From NCBI RefSeq assembly GCF_002933855.1, contig NZ_BFAQ01000042.1, positions 31,617-95,616 of the forward strand: a stretch of 64,000 nucleotides of DNA, written 5' to 3'. The position numbers were made by a program, and so were the translations under genes. Shown in pieces: positions 42,513-51,746 of this stretch (position 1 is its first letter; each line of letters begins with the position of its first letter). The stretch is from Vibrio penaeicida. GTDB taxonomy: Bacteria > Pseudomonadota > Gammaproteobacteria > Enterobacterales > Vibrionaceae. The notes beneath the pieces are model-generated. The model searched no databases. It saw only the letters and a list, made by a program, of their open reading frames with translations, and was not told where the DNA came from.

Positions 42513-43868
42513 TTACTTGATGTCATCCCAACTTTTCTGAATAGACTTAGTGACTTTCTCAGCGGACTCTCCGCCTACGTAGTCCACCATGCCCGTCCAG
42601 AATGAACCTGCACCCACTGCACCCGGCATTAAGTCAGAACCATCGAATCGGAAGGTGGTCGCATTAAGTAGTATCGCACCTTGCTTTCTCTGCGCGTCGT
42701 TTTCATACGTCGCGATATTCACCCCTTTGTGTGCCGACAGGAATCCACCCTGTGCCATCCAAAGTTCATTTGCCAATGGGGTCAACAAGTAATCCATCAC
42801 GGCGCGTGTCGCCGCAGAGTCTTTTGTTACCGCGTATGCCACACCGGCACCTAGAACAGGGTTGCCCAAATCTTTGGATTCATAAGAAGGGAAATAAAAG
42901 AAATCGGCGTCTTCTCCTACAACCGTACCTTCAGGGAAAAATGCTGGGATGAAGCTTGCTTGGTGATGCATAAAGCATTTAGCTGGCACGGTGAATAAGC
43001 CTTTAGGGCTGTCGCGGAAATCTGTTGTGCCGACGGAAGCGCTTCCACCAGCTACGTATTTGTCGTTTAATGCAAAAGCGCCAAACTTCTCGATGGCATC
43101 AATAATGCGTGGATCGTTAAATTTAATGCTGTTGTTTACCCAGCCATCATATACTTCCGGTTTTTGGGTTCTTAACAGTAGATCTTCCACCCAATCTGTC
43201 GCCGGCCAACCTGTCGCACCACCAGAACCAAGCCCAATACACCAAGGAGTATTGCCGTCTTTTGCCATTTGTTCCGTTAACGCTAACAATTCTTCCATTG
43301 AATTGGGTGTTTCATACCCTGCATCTTCAAAATTATCTGGGGAGTACCAAACCAAAGACTTAATATCGGTTTTATAGAAGATCCCATAAAACTCTTCTTT
43401 TCCTTCCTTGTTTTTATAAGTCCCCAAATCGACCCAAGAATTACCTGCTGCGTAATTTTCTTTGACATAGTCTGAATATTTATCGCCTAGTGGCACCAGC
43501 AAGTTTTTAGATGCCAAATCCGCTGCCAACCCAGGTTGAGGGAACGCTGCAATATTCGGCGGGCTGCCTGCCTGAGTATCAATCACGATTTGTTGTTCAA
43601 AGCCATCCGAACCTGAATATTGAACCTCCACCCCCGTCGCTTTTTCAAAATAGGCGAGCACATTACGTATTTTGGTGTCTTCCGGAGCCAAGAAAGGTCC
43701 CGCCATCGTTACCGTTTTCCCTTTTAGATTAAGCCCTTCGAAAGCCTTAAGGTTATCCCAAGAGAAATACCCTTCTCCCTCTGGAAAAAGCAGATCTTGC
43801 GACCATACACTTGTAGACAATGATGCCGCGACTGCGGTAGCGAGTAACTGGACTTGGTAGCGTTTCAT
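42513..43868 (-). CDS. aglE: Alpha-glucoside periplasmic binding protein
   Basis: 451 residues. Signal peptide to about SVWSQ. It is an extracellular solute-binding family 1 protein with the AglE-type start (LLFPEGEGYFSWDNLKAFEGLNLKGKTVTMAGPF). Substrate specificity is inferred from the module. It is first in the operon, 129 bases ahead of aglF. Confidence 0.87.
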   Translation of the reverse strand: MKRYQVQLLATAVAASLSTSVWSQDLLFPEGEGYFSWDNLKAFEGLNLKGKTVTMAGPFLAPEDTKIRNVLAYFEKATGVEVQYSGSDGFEQQIVIDTQAGSPPNIAAFPQPGLAADLASKNLLVPLGDKYSDYVKENYAAGNSWVDLGTYKNKEGKEEFYGIFYKTDIKSLVWYSPDNFEDAGYETPNSMEELLALTEQMAKDGNTPWCIGLGSGGATGWPATDWVEDLLLRTQKPEVYDGWVNNSIKFNDPRIIDAIEKFGAFALNDKYVAGGSASVGTTDFRDSPKGLFTVPAKCFMHHQASFIPAFFPEGTVVGEDADFFYFPSYESKDLGNPVLGAGVAYAVTKDSAATRAVMDYLLTPLANELWMAQGGFLSAHKGVNIATYENDAQRKQGAILLNATTFRFDGSDLMPGAVGAGSFWTGMVDYVGGESAEKVTKSIQKSWDDIK

Positions 43869-43986
43869 TTAAATTTCCCTCTTAACGTGTTTTCAGCGTA
43901 GTTGATGTCTAGAAAGCCAGCTCATTACCTAAAAGGGAAAAATTAGAAGACGAGGTTAGAAGCTTTTTTCTTAACATTTAATTAAC

Positions 43987-44000
43987 CTTAAACGTTTAAG
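43987..44000. promoter_or_regulatory. LacI-type operator upstream of aglE
   Basis: CTTAAACGTTTAAG is a perfect 14-bp palindrome with the central CG typical of LacI/GalR operators. It lies 119 bases upstream of the aglE start in the 302-base divergent gap with hutC. A half CRP-like site (CGTGA-N6-TCGA) follows at about 44012. Confidence 0.65.
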
Positions 44001-44140
44001 TTGATTTAAAGCGTGATGTTGATCGAATTTTGAACACTTATTTATGTCTCAATTTCGGAACACTTATCGTGCGGTAGAATCACTATAGTTAAAAAGTGTG
44101 AGGTTGCTGACTTGCTATCTGGACGAAAATTGCGCATCAT

Positions 44141-44152
44141 TTGTATAGTCAA
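44141..44152. promoter_or_regulatory. HutC box upstream of hutC
   Basis: TTGTATAGTCAA matches 10 of 12 bases of the TTGTATATACAA HutC site and lies 18 bases upstream of the hutC start, fitting autoregulation. Confidence 0.55.
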
Positions 44153-44170
44153 TAAGGAACAAAAGCAGTC

Positions 44171-44881
44171 ATGACGGGCGCTCCGCTATATATACAAATC
44201 AAACGCTACATTCAGGAAAAAATTGATTCAGGTGATTGGCCTGTAGGTCACAGAATCGCGACTGAACTCGAACTCACAAAGCAATTTGAAGTGAGCCGAA
44301 TGACAGTAAACAAAGCCATTCGAGATTTAGTGTCTGAAGGTAAACTAAAACGCACACCTCGCTTGGGCACGTTTGTATGTGCACTGGAAGAGAAAGCCGA
44401 ATCTCCCCTACTCGATATCCGCAATATTGCCGAAGAAGTGTCTTCCCGTGGTAAGAAATATCACAGCCAAGTGCTGACTCAGAAAGCGCTCAAAGCAGAC
44501 GACACAACAGCCACGAAGTTAGGGGTTATGTTAGATAGCGATGTTTTTTACAGTGAAATTATCCACTTTGAAGACAAGACACCCATTCAGCTTGAAGTGC
44601 GTTGGGTGAACGCCGTTTATGCACCTAACTATCTAAAACAGGATTTTTCAACCATCACACCAAACCAGTATTTATCCGATAACTGCCCACTCAGTGCTAT
44701 TGAACACACAGTAGAAGCAATTAACCCCGAAGTAACAATAAGGGACGCGCTAGAACTGAAAAACTACGAGCCATGTTTATTGCTGAATAGGAGAACGTGG
44801 AGCGGTGATAAGCTAGTCAGCTCAGCGCAGCTTTATCACCCAGGCACCCGCTATAAATTAAGCTCTAAAATCGATATCTAG
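44171..44881 (+). CDS. hutC: Histidine utilisation repressor (GntR family)
   Basis: 236 residues. The GntR HTH is PLYIQIKRYIQEKIDSGDWPVGHRI, then KQFEVSRMTVNKAIRDLVSEGKLKRTPRLGTFV. A UTRA effector domain ends LLLNRRTWSGDKLVSSAQLYHPGTRYKL. HutC represses hut genes and is released by urocanate. It is followed by hutI in the same direction. Confidence 0.92.
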   Translation: MTGAPLYIQIKRYIQEKIDSGDWPVGHRIATELELTKQFEVSRMTVNKAIRDLVSEGKLKRTPRLGTFVCALEEKAESPLLDIRNIAEEVSSRGKKYHSQVLTQKALKADDTTATKLGVMLDSDVFYSEIIHFEDKTPIQLEVRWVNAVYAPNYLKQDFSTITPNQYLSDNCPLSAIEHTVEAINPEVTIRDALELKNYEPCLLLNRRTWSGDKLVSSAQLYHPGTRYKLSSKIDI

Positions 44882-44915
44882 CCACACAGTAACCTGTCCT
44901 CAAACTGCCTCCTTT

Positions 44916-44945
44916 ATGTGCTCAGATATATCGGTTTGAGCACAT
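44916..44945 (+). terminator. Hairpin after hutC
   Basis: Perfect 9-bp stem ATGTGCTCA/TGAGCACAT in the hutC-hutI gap. It lacks a strong T-run, so it may attenuate rather than terminate. Confidence 0.45.
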
Positions 44946-45015
44946 CAAATTCACTCCCATGATCACACTTTTCTAACATCTCTCTTGCCCCGCTTTCTGA
45001 ATTCATCTATTTATT

Positions 45016-45025
45016 TGTATATACA
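45016..45025. promoter_or_regulatory. HutC operator upstream of hutI
   Basis: TGTATATACA, the palindromic core of the HutC site, lies 22 bases before the hutI start. Confidence 0.7.
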
Positions 45026-45047
45026 TTTAAACTTAAAAGATGAAATC

Positions 45048-46256
45048 ATGTTTCGGAAACTCATTAACGCGAGATTGGTCACTATGGTGGCTGGCACACA
45101 GGGTTATACCGTTTCCCCCTCGACGTCAGTGCTGATCAGAGATGGAAAAATCGACGCTATTGGCGACTCTATCTCAGTGCTAGTGTCCGAATCCGACACG
45201 ATCGATTGTCAAAATAAGTTAGTGACACCAGGTCTTATCGACTGCCATACCCACTTGGTATACGCAGGTAATCGAGCTAACGAATTCGAAATGCGTTTAA
45301 CGGGTGTGCCTTACGAAGAAATCGCCAAGCAAGGCGGAGGCATACTTTCGACGGTGAAAGCGACTCGTAAAGCAAGCGTTGATGAGTTAGTTGAGCTTTC
45401 CCGCCCAAGAATGGAAGCGTTGCTCAATTCCGGTGTAACCACGATTGAAATTAAGTCTGGCTATGGTCTTACGCTCGAAGACGAATTAAAGATGTTGCGT
45501 GCTGCTAAGTTATTGGGCGAGCAATACGACGTACATGTAGAGACAACATTACTCGCCGCCCATGCTGTCCCTCCTGAATACCGTGACAATCCCGATGCGT
45601 ACATCGACTTGGTTTGTAATGAGATTATTCCTGCAGCGGCTACCGAAGGGTTAGCATCAGCGGTGGATGTTTTTTGTGAGTCCATTGGTTTTAGCCTAAC
45701 GCAAACTGAGCGCGTTTTTGAAAGTGCCAAAGAGCACGGGCTTAAAGTCAAAGGGCACACCGAGCAGTTGTGTAACTTAGGTGGCAGCGCGTTGGCGGCG
45801 CACCATGGCGCGCTTTCGGTAGACCACATAGAGTATCTAGATGAAGCCGGAGTAAAAGCTGTGGCAGGCGCAGGTTGTGTCGCGACCCTACTGCCCGGCG
45901 CATTTTACTTTTTACGTGAAACTCAGAAACCACCTATCGATTTACTGCGCCAACACCACGTCCCTATGGCGGTTTCAACCGACATTAACCCCGGTACTTC
46001 CCCTTTTGCCAGCTTGACACTAATGATGAATATGGCCTGTACCTTATTCAAGTTAACGCCCGAAGAAGCTTTAAGAGGTGTGACCGTTAACGCTGCTCAA
46101 GCGTTGGGGTTACAAGACCGAAAAGGCAAAATAAAAGTCGGTTTCGACGCCGATTTCGCTGTATGGAACATCGAACACCCAGCCGACCTGAGCTATCAAG
46201 TTGGTATTCAGCACTTACATGCTCGTATCGTCAACGGAGAATGGATTCATGTCTGA
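45048..46256 (+). CDS. hutI: Imidazolonepropionase
   Basis: 402 residues from the ATG at 45048; an upstream extension of 21 codons would run across the HutC operator. Metal site DCHTHLVYAGNRANEFEMRL, then KGHTEQLCNLGG and STDINPGTSPFASL. It opens imidazolone propionate to formiminoglutamate. It overlaps hutG by 8 bases. Confidence 0.94.
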   Translation: MFRKLINARLVTMVAGTQGYTVSPSTSVLIRDGKIDAIGDSISVLVSESDTIDCQNKLVTPGLIDCHTHLVYAGNRANEFEMRLTGVPYEEIAKQGGGILSTVKATRKASVDELVELSRPRMEALLNSGVTTIEIKSGYGLTLEDELKMLRAAKLLGEQYDVHVETTLLAAHAVPPEYRDNPDAYIDLVCNEIIPAAATEGLASAVDVFCESIGFSLTQTERVFESAKEHGLKVKGHTEQLCNLGGSALAAHHGALSVDHIEYLDEAGVKAVAGAGCVATLLPGAFYFLRETQKPPIDLLRQHHVPMAVSTDINPGTSPFASLTLMMNMACTLFKLTPEEALRGVTVNAAQALGLQDRKGKIKVGFDADFAVWNIEHPADLSYQVGIQHLHARIVNGEWIHV

Positions 46257-47328
46257 ACAAAGATTTGAGTGGCAAGGTCGAAACGACATAGAAGACGGCG
46301 AGCTCGGCCATCGGGTTCATCATGTCATCCGCCATGGCACACCAAATAGTGCAAACTTAGGCGACGTCACCATCTTGGGCTTCGCGTGTGATGCTGGTGT
46401 AGCAAGAAATAAAGGTCGAACCGGAGCCCAAGCAGCACCAAACAAAATTCGGGAAGCGCTGGCCAATATGGCTTGGCACGAATCCACCCAGTTGTTTGAT
46501 GGTGGAACGGTTGTGTGCGAAGGCGATCAATTAGAGCAGAGCCAACATGCATTGGCAGACGTACTTTCCTCCACGCTTAAACAGACCCCTGCCATTACTT
46601 TAGGTGGAGGGCATGAAATAGCTTGGGCCTCCTTCTTAGGGCTGGCTAAGTTTCTAATCAAAGAACAGAAGCAAAAAGAACAATCTGATCTCGGCGGAGA
46701 CGTCTCTCCTCCTCGAGTCGGCATAATCAATTTCGATGCTCACTTTGACCTGAGAGTTTTCGATTCCAACGGTTTGGAATTCAATAGCTCTGAGCTAAGT
46801 GGCTCTGAATTAAGTGGCTCTGAATTAACAACCGCGAAAGAAAGCATCCAACCCAGCTCGGGAACACCATTTAATCAAATCCACCAATACTGCCAAAAAC
46901 AAGGCTGGGCATTTAACTATGCCTGCCTTGGCGTGAGTGCAGCAAGTAACACTAAAGCACTGTTTAAGCGCGCTGACGATTTGGGGGTTTGGTATGTCGA
47001 AGACACGCAAATGCACGCGGGTACGATAGCCAAGCAGTTAACTCAGTTACAACGATTTATTGACCAAAACGATGTGATTTATCTGACCATCGATTTGGAT
47101 GTTTTCCCTGCTGCCACGGCTCCAGGAGTCAGTGCACCAGCAGCCAAAGGGGTGAGTATGGACACCTTCTCACCCTATTTTTCATTGATTTTAAATAACT
47201 ATAAAAAACTAAAAATTGCAGACATTGCGGAGTACAACCCGAGATTTGATATCGACGGTCAAACCGCAAGGCTTGCTGCTCGGCTGTGTTGGGATATCGC
47301 AACATCAATGTCGCGTAACCAGCCTTAG
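46249..47328 (+). CDS. hutG: Formimidoylglutamase (ureohydrolase family)
   Basis: 359 residues from the ATG at 46249. Manganese ligand motifs: GGGHEIAWA, INFDAHFDLR and LTIDLDVFPAA. It hydrolyses formiminoglutamate to glutamate and formamide. The loop after the FDAHFDLR motif is enlarged by a 15-bp repeat encoding SELSG units. It is about 25-40 residues longer than usual. Confidence 0.93.
   Translation: MSEQRFEWQGRNDIEDGELGHRVHHVIRHGTPNSANLGDVTILGFACDAGVARNKGRTGAQAAPNKIREALANMAWHESTQLFDGGTVVCEGDQLEQSQHALADVLSSTLKQTPAITLGGGHEIAWASFLGLAKFLIKEQKQKEQSDLGGDVSPPRVGIINFDAHFDLRVFDSNGLEFNSSELSGSELSGSELTTAKESIQPSSGTPFNQIHQYCQKQGWAFNYACLGVSAASNTKALFKRADDLGVWYVEDTQMHAGTIAKQLTQLQRFIDQNDVIYLTIDLDVFPAATAPGVSAPAAKGVSMDTFSPYFSLILNNYKKLKIADIAEYNPRFDIDGQTARLAARLCWDIATSMSRNQP
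46786..46830. repeat. 15-bp tandem repeat inside hutG
   Basis: Three units (46786-46800, 46801-46815, 46816-46830) of type GGCTCTGAATTAAGT encode SSELS/GSELS/GSELT. The array stays in frame. Confidence 0.85.
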
Positions 47329-47415
47329 CAAACGCCCCATAAATAGCTTTTTTCGTCAAATAGCTATGGCTCACGGCAGTCTGCCCAATAACCTGAATTC
47401 ATATAGGAGTATCCG

Positions 47416-49098
47416 ATGACGGATCCAAGACTCGATACAACAAGAACTATTCGTGCCCCTCACGGCACGAAACTTCGTGCGAAATCGTGGCTAACAGAAG
47501 CACCGCTTCGCATGTTAATGAACAACCTTGACCCTGATGTTGCTGAACACCCTCATGCGCTGGTTGTATACGGTGGCATTGGTCGTGCAGCTCGTAACTG
47601 GGAATGCTACGACAAAATTGTCGAGGTTCTGGAAAGGCTTGAAGATGATCAAACGTTACTTGTTCAATCCGGTAAACCTGTTGGCGTGTTCCCGACTCAC
47701 AAAAATGCACCACGTGTATTGATCGCCAACTCCAACCTCGTTCCCCATTGGGCAAACTGGGAGCATTTCAACGAACTCGATAAAGAGGGGTTGATGATGT
47801 ACGGGCAAATGACGGCGGGTTCGTGGATTTACATTGGCTCTCAGGGCATTGTTCAAGGCACCTATGAAACCTTCGTTGCCGTTGCTAAAAAACACTTCGA
47901 TGGACAAGCAAAAGGACGCTGGGTACTCACCGGTGGATTAGGCGGTATGGGCGGCGCGCAACCTCTAGCTGCAACAATGGCCGGTTTTTCAATGCTTGCA
48001 GTAGAATGCGATGAAACGCGTATCGATTACCGACTGCGTACTGGCTACGTCGATAAAAAAGCCACCAGCATTGATGAAGCACTTCAAATGATTCAAGACT
48101 CAGACACGCCTATCTCTGTCGGGTTGTTGGGCAACGCTGCGGATGTTTTCCGAGAATTGGTTAAGCGCGGTATTACGCCAGATGTAGTCACCGACCAGAC
48201 ATCGGCGCACGACCCTCTCAATGGTTACCTCCCTCAAGGTTGGACAATGGAAGAAGCCAAAGCGCGTCGCCTTGAAGATGAAGCTGGCGTGGTGAAAGCG
48301 GCTAAACAATCGATGGCTATTCAAGTTCAAGCGATGTTGGATTTGCAAAGCCAAGGTGCGGCGACACTCGACTACGGCAACAACATTCGTCAAATGGCGC
48401 TGGAAGAAGGCGTGAACAATGCCTTTGATTTCCCAGGATTCGTTCCTGCTTACATTCGTCCTTTGTTCTGCGAAGGCATTGGGCCATTCCGCTGGGCAGC
48501 ACTTTCTGGTGACCCAGAAGACATCTACAAAACAGATCAAAAAGTCAAAGAACTGATCCCTGACGACCCACATTTGCACAACTGGCTGGATATGGCCCGC
48601 GAGCGCATTCAATTCCAAGGCTTGCCTGCGCGTATATGCTGGGTTGGACTGAAAGATCGTGAGCGTCTTGGACAAGCATTCAATGAAATGGTGAAAAACG
48701 GTGAGCTGAAAGCGCCTGTTGTCATCGGTCGTGACCACTTAGATTCAGGTTCCGTTGCCAGCCCTAACCGCGAAACAGAAGGTATGATGGACGGCTCTGA
48801 CGCAGTGTCGGATTGGCCACTGCTTAACGCTTTATTGAACACAGCGGGTGGCGCAACTTGGGTATCGCTTCACCACGGTGGCGGCGTGGGTATGGGCTTC
48901 TCTCAGCACTCAGGTATGGTGATCTGTTGTGATGGCTCGGATGATGCGTCTGAGCGTATCGCTCGCGTGCTACATAACGATCCAGCAACAGGTGTAATGC
49001 GCCATGCTGATGCAGGGTACGACATCGCGAAAAACTGTGCGAAAGAGCAGAAATTAGATCTGCCAATGCTAAACGAAGAACTAAGCCGCCTGAAATGA
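47416..49098 (+). CDS. hutU: Urocanate hydratase
   Basis: 560 residues, full length. Urocanase features: VYGGIGRAARNWECY, GQMTAGSWIYIGSQGI, WVLTGGLGGMGGAQPLA with the NAD site, and CEGIGPFRWAALSGDPEDI. It hydrates urocanate to imidazolone propionate. It overlaps hutH by 4 bases (ATGA). Confidence 0.96.
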   Translation: MTDPRLDTTRTIRAPHGTKLRAKSWLTEAPLRMLMNNLDPDVAEHPHALVVYGGIGRAARNWECYDKIVEVLERLEDDQTLLVQSGKPVGVFPTHKNAPRVLIANSNLVPHWANWEHFNELDKEGLMMYGQMTAGSWIYIGSQGIVQGTYETFVAVAKKHFDGQAKGRWVLTGGLGGMGGAQPLAATMAGFSMLAVECDETRIDYRLRTGYVDKKATSIDEALQMIQDSDTPISVGLLGNAADVFRELVKRGITPDVVTDQTSAHDPLNGYLPQGWTMEEAKARRLEDEAGVVKAAKQSMAIQVQAMLDLQSQGAATLDYGNNIRQMALEEGVNNAFDFPGFVPAYIRPLFCEGIGPFRWAALSGDPEDIYKTDQKVKELIPDDPHLHNWLDMARERIQFQGLPARICWVGLKDRERLGQAFNEMVKNGELKAPVVIGRDHLDSGSVASPNRETEGMMDGSDAVSDWPLLNALLNTAGGATWVSLHHGGGVGMGFSQHSGMVICCDGSDDASERIARVLHNDPATGVMRHADAGYDIAKNCAKEQKLDLPMLNEELSRLK

Positions 49099-50642
49099 GT
49101 GAGAAACCAATGATCAATTTAGAACTAAACCCAGGAAACATCAGCTTAAGCCAACTACGCCAAGTAAGCCGTGCGCCAGTCAACTTGTCGCTCGACCCAT
49201 CGGCTATTCCGGGTATCGAAGCAAGCACTCAAGTGGTCAATGAAGTAATTGCAGAAAACCGAGTCGTTTATGGTATTAATACAGGCTTTGGTCTTTTGGC
49301 GAATACGCGCATTGCCCCAGAAGATCTCGAAGTGCTACAAAAGAGTATTGTACTTTCTCATGCAGCGGGTATCGGCACACTGATGCACGATGAAACCGTT
49401 CGCCTAATGATGGTGTTGAAAATCAACAGTTTGGCTCGTGGCTATTCGGGCATTCGACTGCAAGTCATTAATGCGCTGATTACGCTTGTTAATTCGCAAG
49501 TTTACCCATGCGTTCCTCAAAAAGGGTCGGTTGGTGCGTCTGGTGACTTGGCACCACTTGCACACATGAGCACCGTTTTACTCGGTGAAGGTGAAGCGCG
49601 CCACAATGGCAAGATCATCTCCGGTATCGAAGCACTGAAAATTGCAGGTTTAGAGCCTATCACCCTTGCACCAAAAGAAGGGTTAGCGCTACTGAATGGC
49701 ACACAAGCTTCAACTGCTTTTGCGTTGGAAGGTTTGTTTGCAGCTGAAGATTTATTCGCCTCTGCAACCGTGTGTGGCGCAATGTCGGTAGAAGCAGCAC
49801 TGGGGAGTCGTCGTCCATTCGACCCGCGTGTTCATCGAGTTCGTGGCCACCGAAGCCAAATGGATGCCGCGGCAGCGTACCGGCATTTACTGGATAACAG
49901 CAGTGAAATCGGCGAATCCCATACCGACTGTGAAAAAGTTCAAGACCCATATTCACTTCGCTGTCAGCCGCAAGTTATGGGGGCATGCTTACAGCAAATT
50001 CGCAATTCTGCTGAAACTTTGCAAGTTGAAGCTAACGCGGTTTCCGATAACCCATTAGTTTTTGCTGATGACGGCGACATCATTTCAGGGGGCAACTTCC
50101 ATGCAGAACCTGTGGCGATGGCGGCTGATAATCTCGCTTTGGCAATTGCCGAAATAGGTAGCCTATCTGAGCGTCGTATGGCACTGCTTATCGATAGTGC
50201 ATTAAGCAAGCTTCCACCCTTCCTTGTGGATAATGGCGGAGTGAACTCTGGTTTTATGATCGCACAGGTAACGTCGGCGGCGTTGGCGAGTGAAAACAAA
50301 ACCCTAGCCCACCCTGCTTCAATCGATAGCCTTCCAACATCCGCCAACCAAGAAGATCACGTATCTATGGCGACGTTTGCTGGCAGACGATTACGTGACA
50401 TGGCAGAGAATACTCGCGGAATCCTTGCTGTTGAATATCTATCAGCAGCACAAGGGCTAGACTTCCGAGCACCGTTGAAATCTTCTCCGCGTGTAGAAGA
50501 AGCTAAAAGTATTTTAAGAGAGAAAGTGTCCTTCTATGATAAGGACCGCTACTTTGCTCCAGATATTGAACAAGCCAATGCGCTGTTAAAGCTTGCCGTT
50601 CACAACCATTTGATGCCAGAAAAGACATTAGCTTCGGTATAG
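49095..50642 (+). CDS. hutH: Histidine ammonia-lyase
   Basis: 515 residues. The MIO prosthetic group triad Ala148-Ser149-Gly150 lies in GSVGASGDLAPLAHMS. YGINTGFGLLAN and the later EDHVSMATFAGRR are typical. It deaminates histidine to urocanate. It is the last gene of the hut operon and is followed by a terminator. The order I-G-U-H differs from the H-U-G-I order I expect in many vibrios. Confidence 0.96.
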   Translation: MSEKPMINLELNPGNISLSQLRQVSRAPVNLSLDPSAIPGIEASTQVVNEVIAENRVVYGINTGFGLLANTRIAPEDLEVLQKSIVLSHAAGIGTLMHDETVRLMMVLKINSLARGYSGIRLQVINALITLVNSQVYPCVPQKGSVGASGDLAPLAHMSTVLLGEGEARHNGKIISGIEALKIAGLEPITLAPKEGLALLNGTQASTAFALEGLFAAEDLFASATVCGAMSVEAALGSRRPFDPRVHRVRGHRSQMDAAAAYRHLLDNSSEIGESHTDCEKVQDPYSLRCQPQVMGACLQQIRNSAETLQVEANAVSDNPLVFADDGDIISGGNFHAEPVAMAADNLALAIAEIGSLSERRMALLIDSALSKLPPFLVDNGGVNSGFMIAQVTSAALASENKTLAHPASIDSLPTSANQEDHVSMATFAGRRLRDMAENTRGILAVEYLSAAQGLDFRAPLKSSPRVEEAKSILREKVSFYDKDRYFAPDIEQANALLKLAVHNHLMPEKTLASV

Positions 50643-50697
50643 AAACTGTCTCATCCGTTTTTGAACAAACTGTCTTTTTGTGCACATAACCATAAAT

Positions 50698-50717
50698 AAC
50701 CTCCCATTAGGGAGGTT
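50698..50717 (+). terminator. Rho-independent terminator of the hut operon
   Basis: AACCTCCC-ATTA-GGGAGGTT followed by AATTTT, 56 bases after hutH. Confidence 0.85.
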
Positions 50718-50792
50718 AATTTTCACTGGATAGACCATTTCCCAATAAATGTCGGATATAATCGCCGCAGTTTTTGTAATTGACCGTGAATT

Positions 50793-51518
50793 ATGTTTCT
50801 AACACCTTATTTCTCAAGCCAAGACAACCAATTCCAATTCACTCGCCAGCAAGCAAGTCATTTTGCTAAGAAGGTGGCGGGCGACTACAACCCAATCCAT
50901 GATGAAGATAACAAGCGCTTCTGTGTCCCTGGTGATTTGCTGTTTGCCGTTCTCCTTAATCAGGAAGGCGTAAGTCAGAAAATGCGATTTGATTTTTCAG
51001 GAATGGTTTCGGAAGGCATTGCTTTGTCTGTTGAAGAAAAAGGAAAAACAGAAAGCGCGCTCGTCGATGCAAATGGCAAAGAATACTTGCACATGCACCA
51101 TGAAGGTGATGTATCGACAGACGCAAAATTCATTGAAAGCCTGACGAAGTCTTACGTTCAGTTTTCCGGCATGAACTTCCCTCACATCATGGTGCCTCTC
51201 ATGGAGGACAAACAAATGATGATTAACTGTAAGCGTCCTCTCGTCATGTATGAAAGCATGGAAGTTGAGTTCGATCGTATCGACTTGTCCGAACCCTCTG
51301 TAGAGTTTGCAGGCGCTACGTTTGATATTGAAGGAAAGCGTGGTCAAGTAACGCTTAACTTCCTCTTTACAGAAAATGGTGAAGTGGTTGGTAAAGGCGT
51401 TAAGCGCATGGTTGCGTCTGGTCTTAAACCTTACGAAAAAGAAGCCGTCGATGATCTAGTCGAACGTTTCAATGCTCGGAAAGACGCATTCATTGCCGCA
51501 CAGGTCGAAGCTGCATAA
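50793..51518 (+). CDS. DUF3581 family protein with hot-dog-like start
   Basis: 241 residues. The start QFTRQQASHFAKKVAGDYNPIHDEDNKRFCVPGDLLF resembles the MaoC/hot-dog D-x-N-P-x-H motif, and the whole matches the DUF3581 family conserved in marine gammaproteobacteria. Function is unknown; acyl-thioester binding is an inference. It is flanked by terminators, so it is a single-gene unit. Confidence 0.82.
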   Translation: MFLTPYFSSQDNQFQFTRQQASHFAKKVAGDYNPIHDEDNKRFCVPGDLLFAVLLNQEGVSQKMRFDFSGMVSEGIALSVEEKGKTESALVDANGKEYLHMHHEGDVSTDAKFIESLTKSYVQFSGMNFPHIMVPLMEDKQMMINCKRPLVMYESMEVEFDRIDLSEPSVEFAGATFDIEGKRGQVTLNFLFTENGEVVGKGVKRMVASGLKPYEKEAVDDLVERFNARKDAFIAAQVEAA

Positions 51519-51543
51519 AGTCAATTTCGCACTCAATTTCTTT

Positions 51544-51566
51544 AATCCCGAGCAACGCTCGGGATT
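51544..51566 (+). terminator. Rho-independent terminator of the DUF3581 gene
   Basis: 10-bp stem AATCCCGAGC/GCTCGGGATT with a 3-base loop, then TTTATT. Confidence 0.9.
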
Positions 51567-51746
51567 TTTATTACCCCCTTCCTTTCCAAGTTTGTCACCT
51601 AATTCACAATCCACTCGGTTTCTGTGCAATCCTTTGACTCTATCTGCCGTAGAGTTTGTTATACTTTTGTAAAACAATATTGCTTTCTGGCACTTCAAAC
51701 ATGTAGATTCAATGTTAGGAGTGCTACCTCGACATGAGGTTTATGT

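Noticed and set aside
48100..48738. 212-codon minus-strand frame inside hutU
   Set aside because: Antisense shadow of urocanate hydratase.
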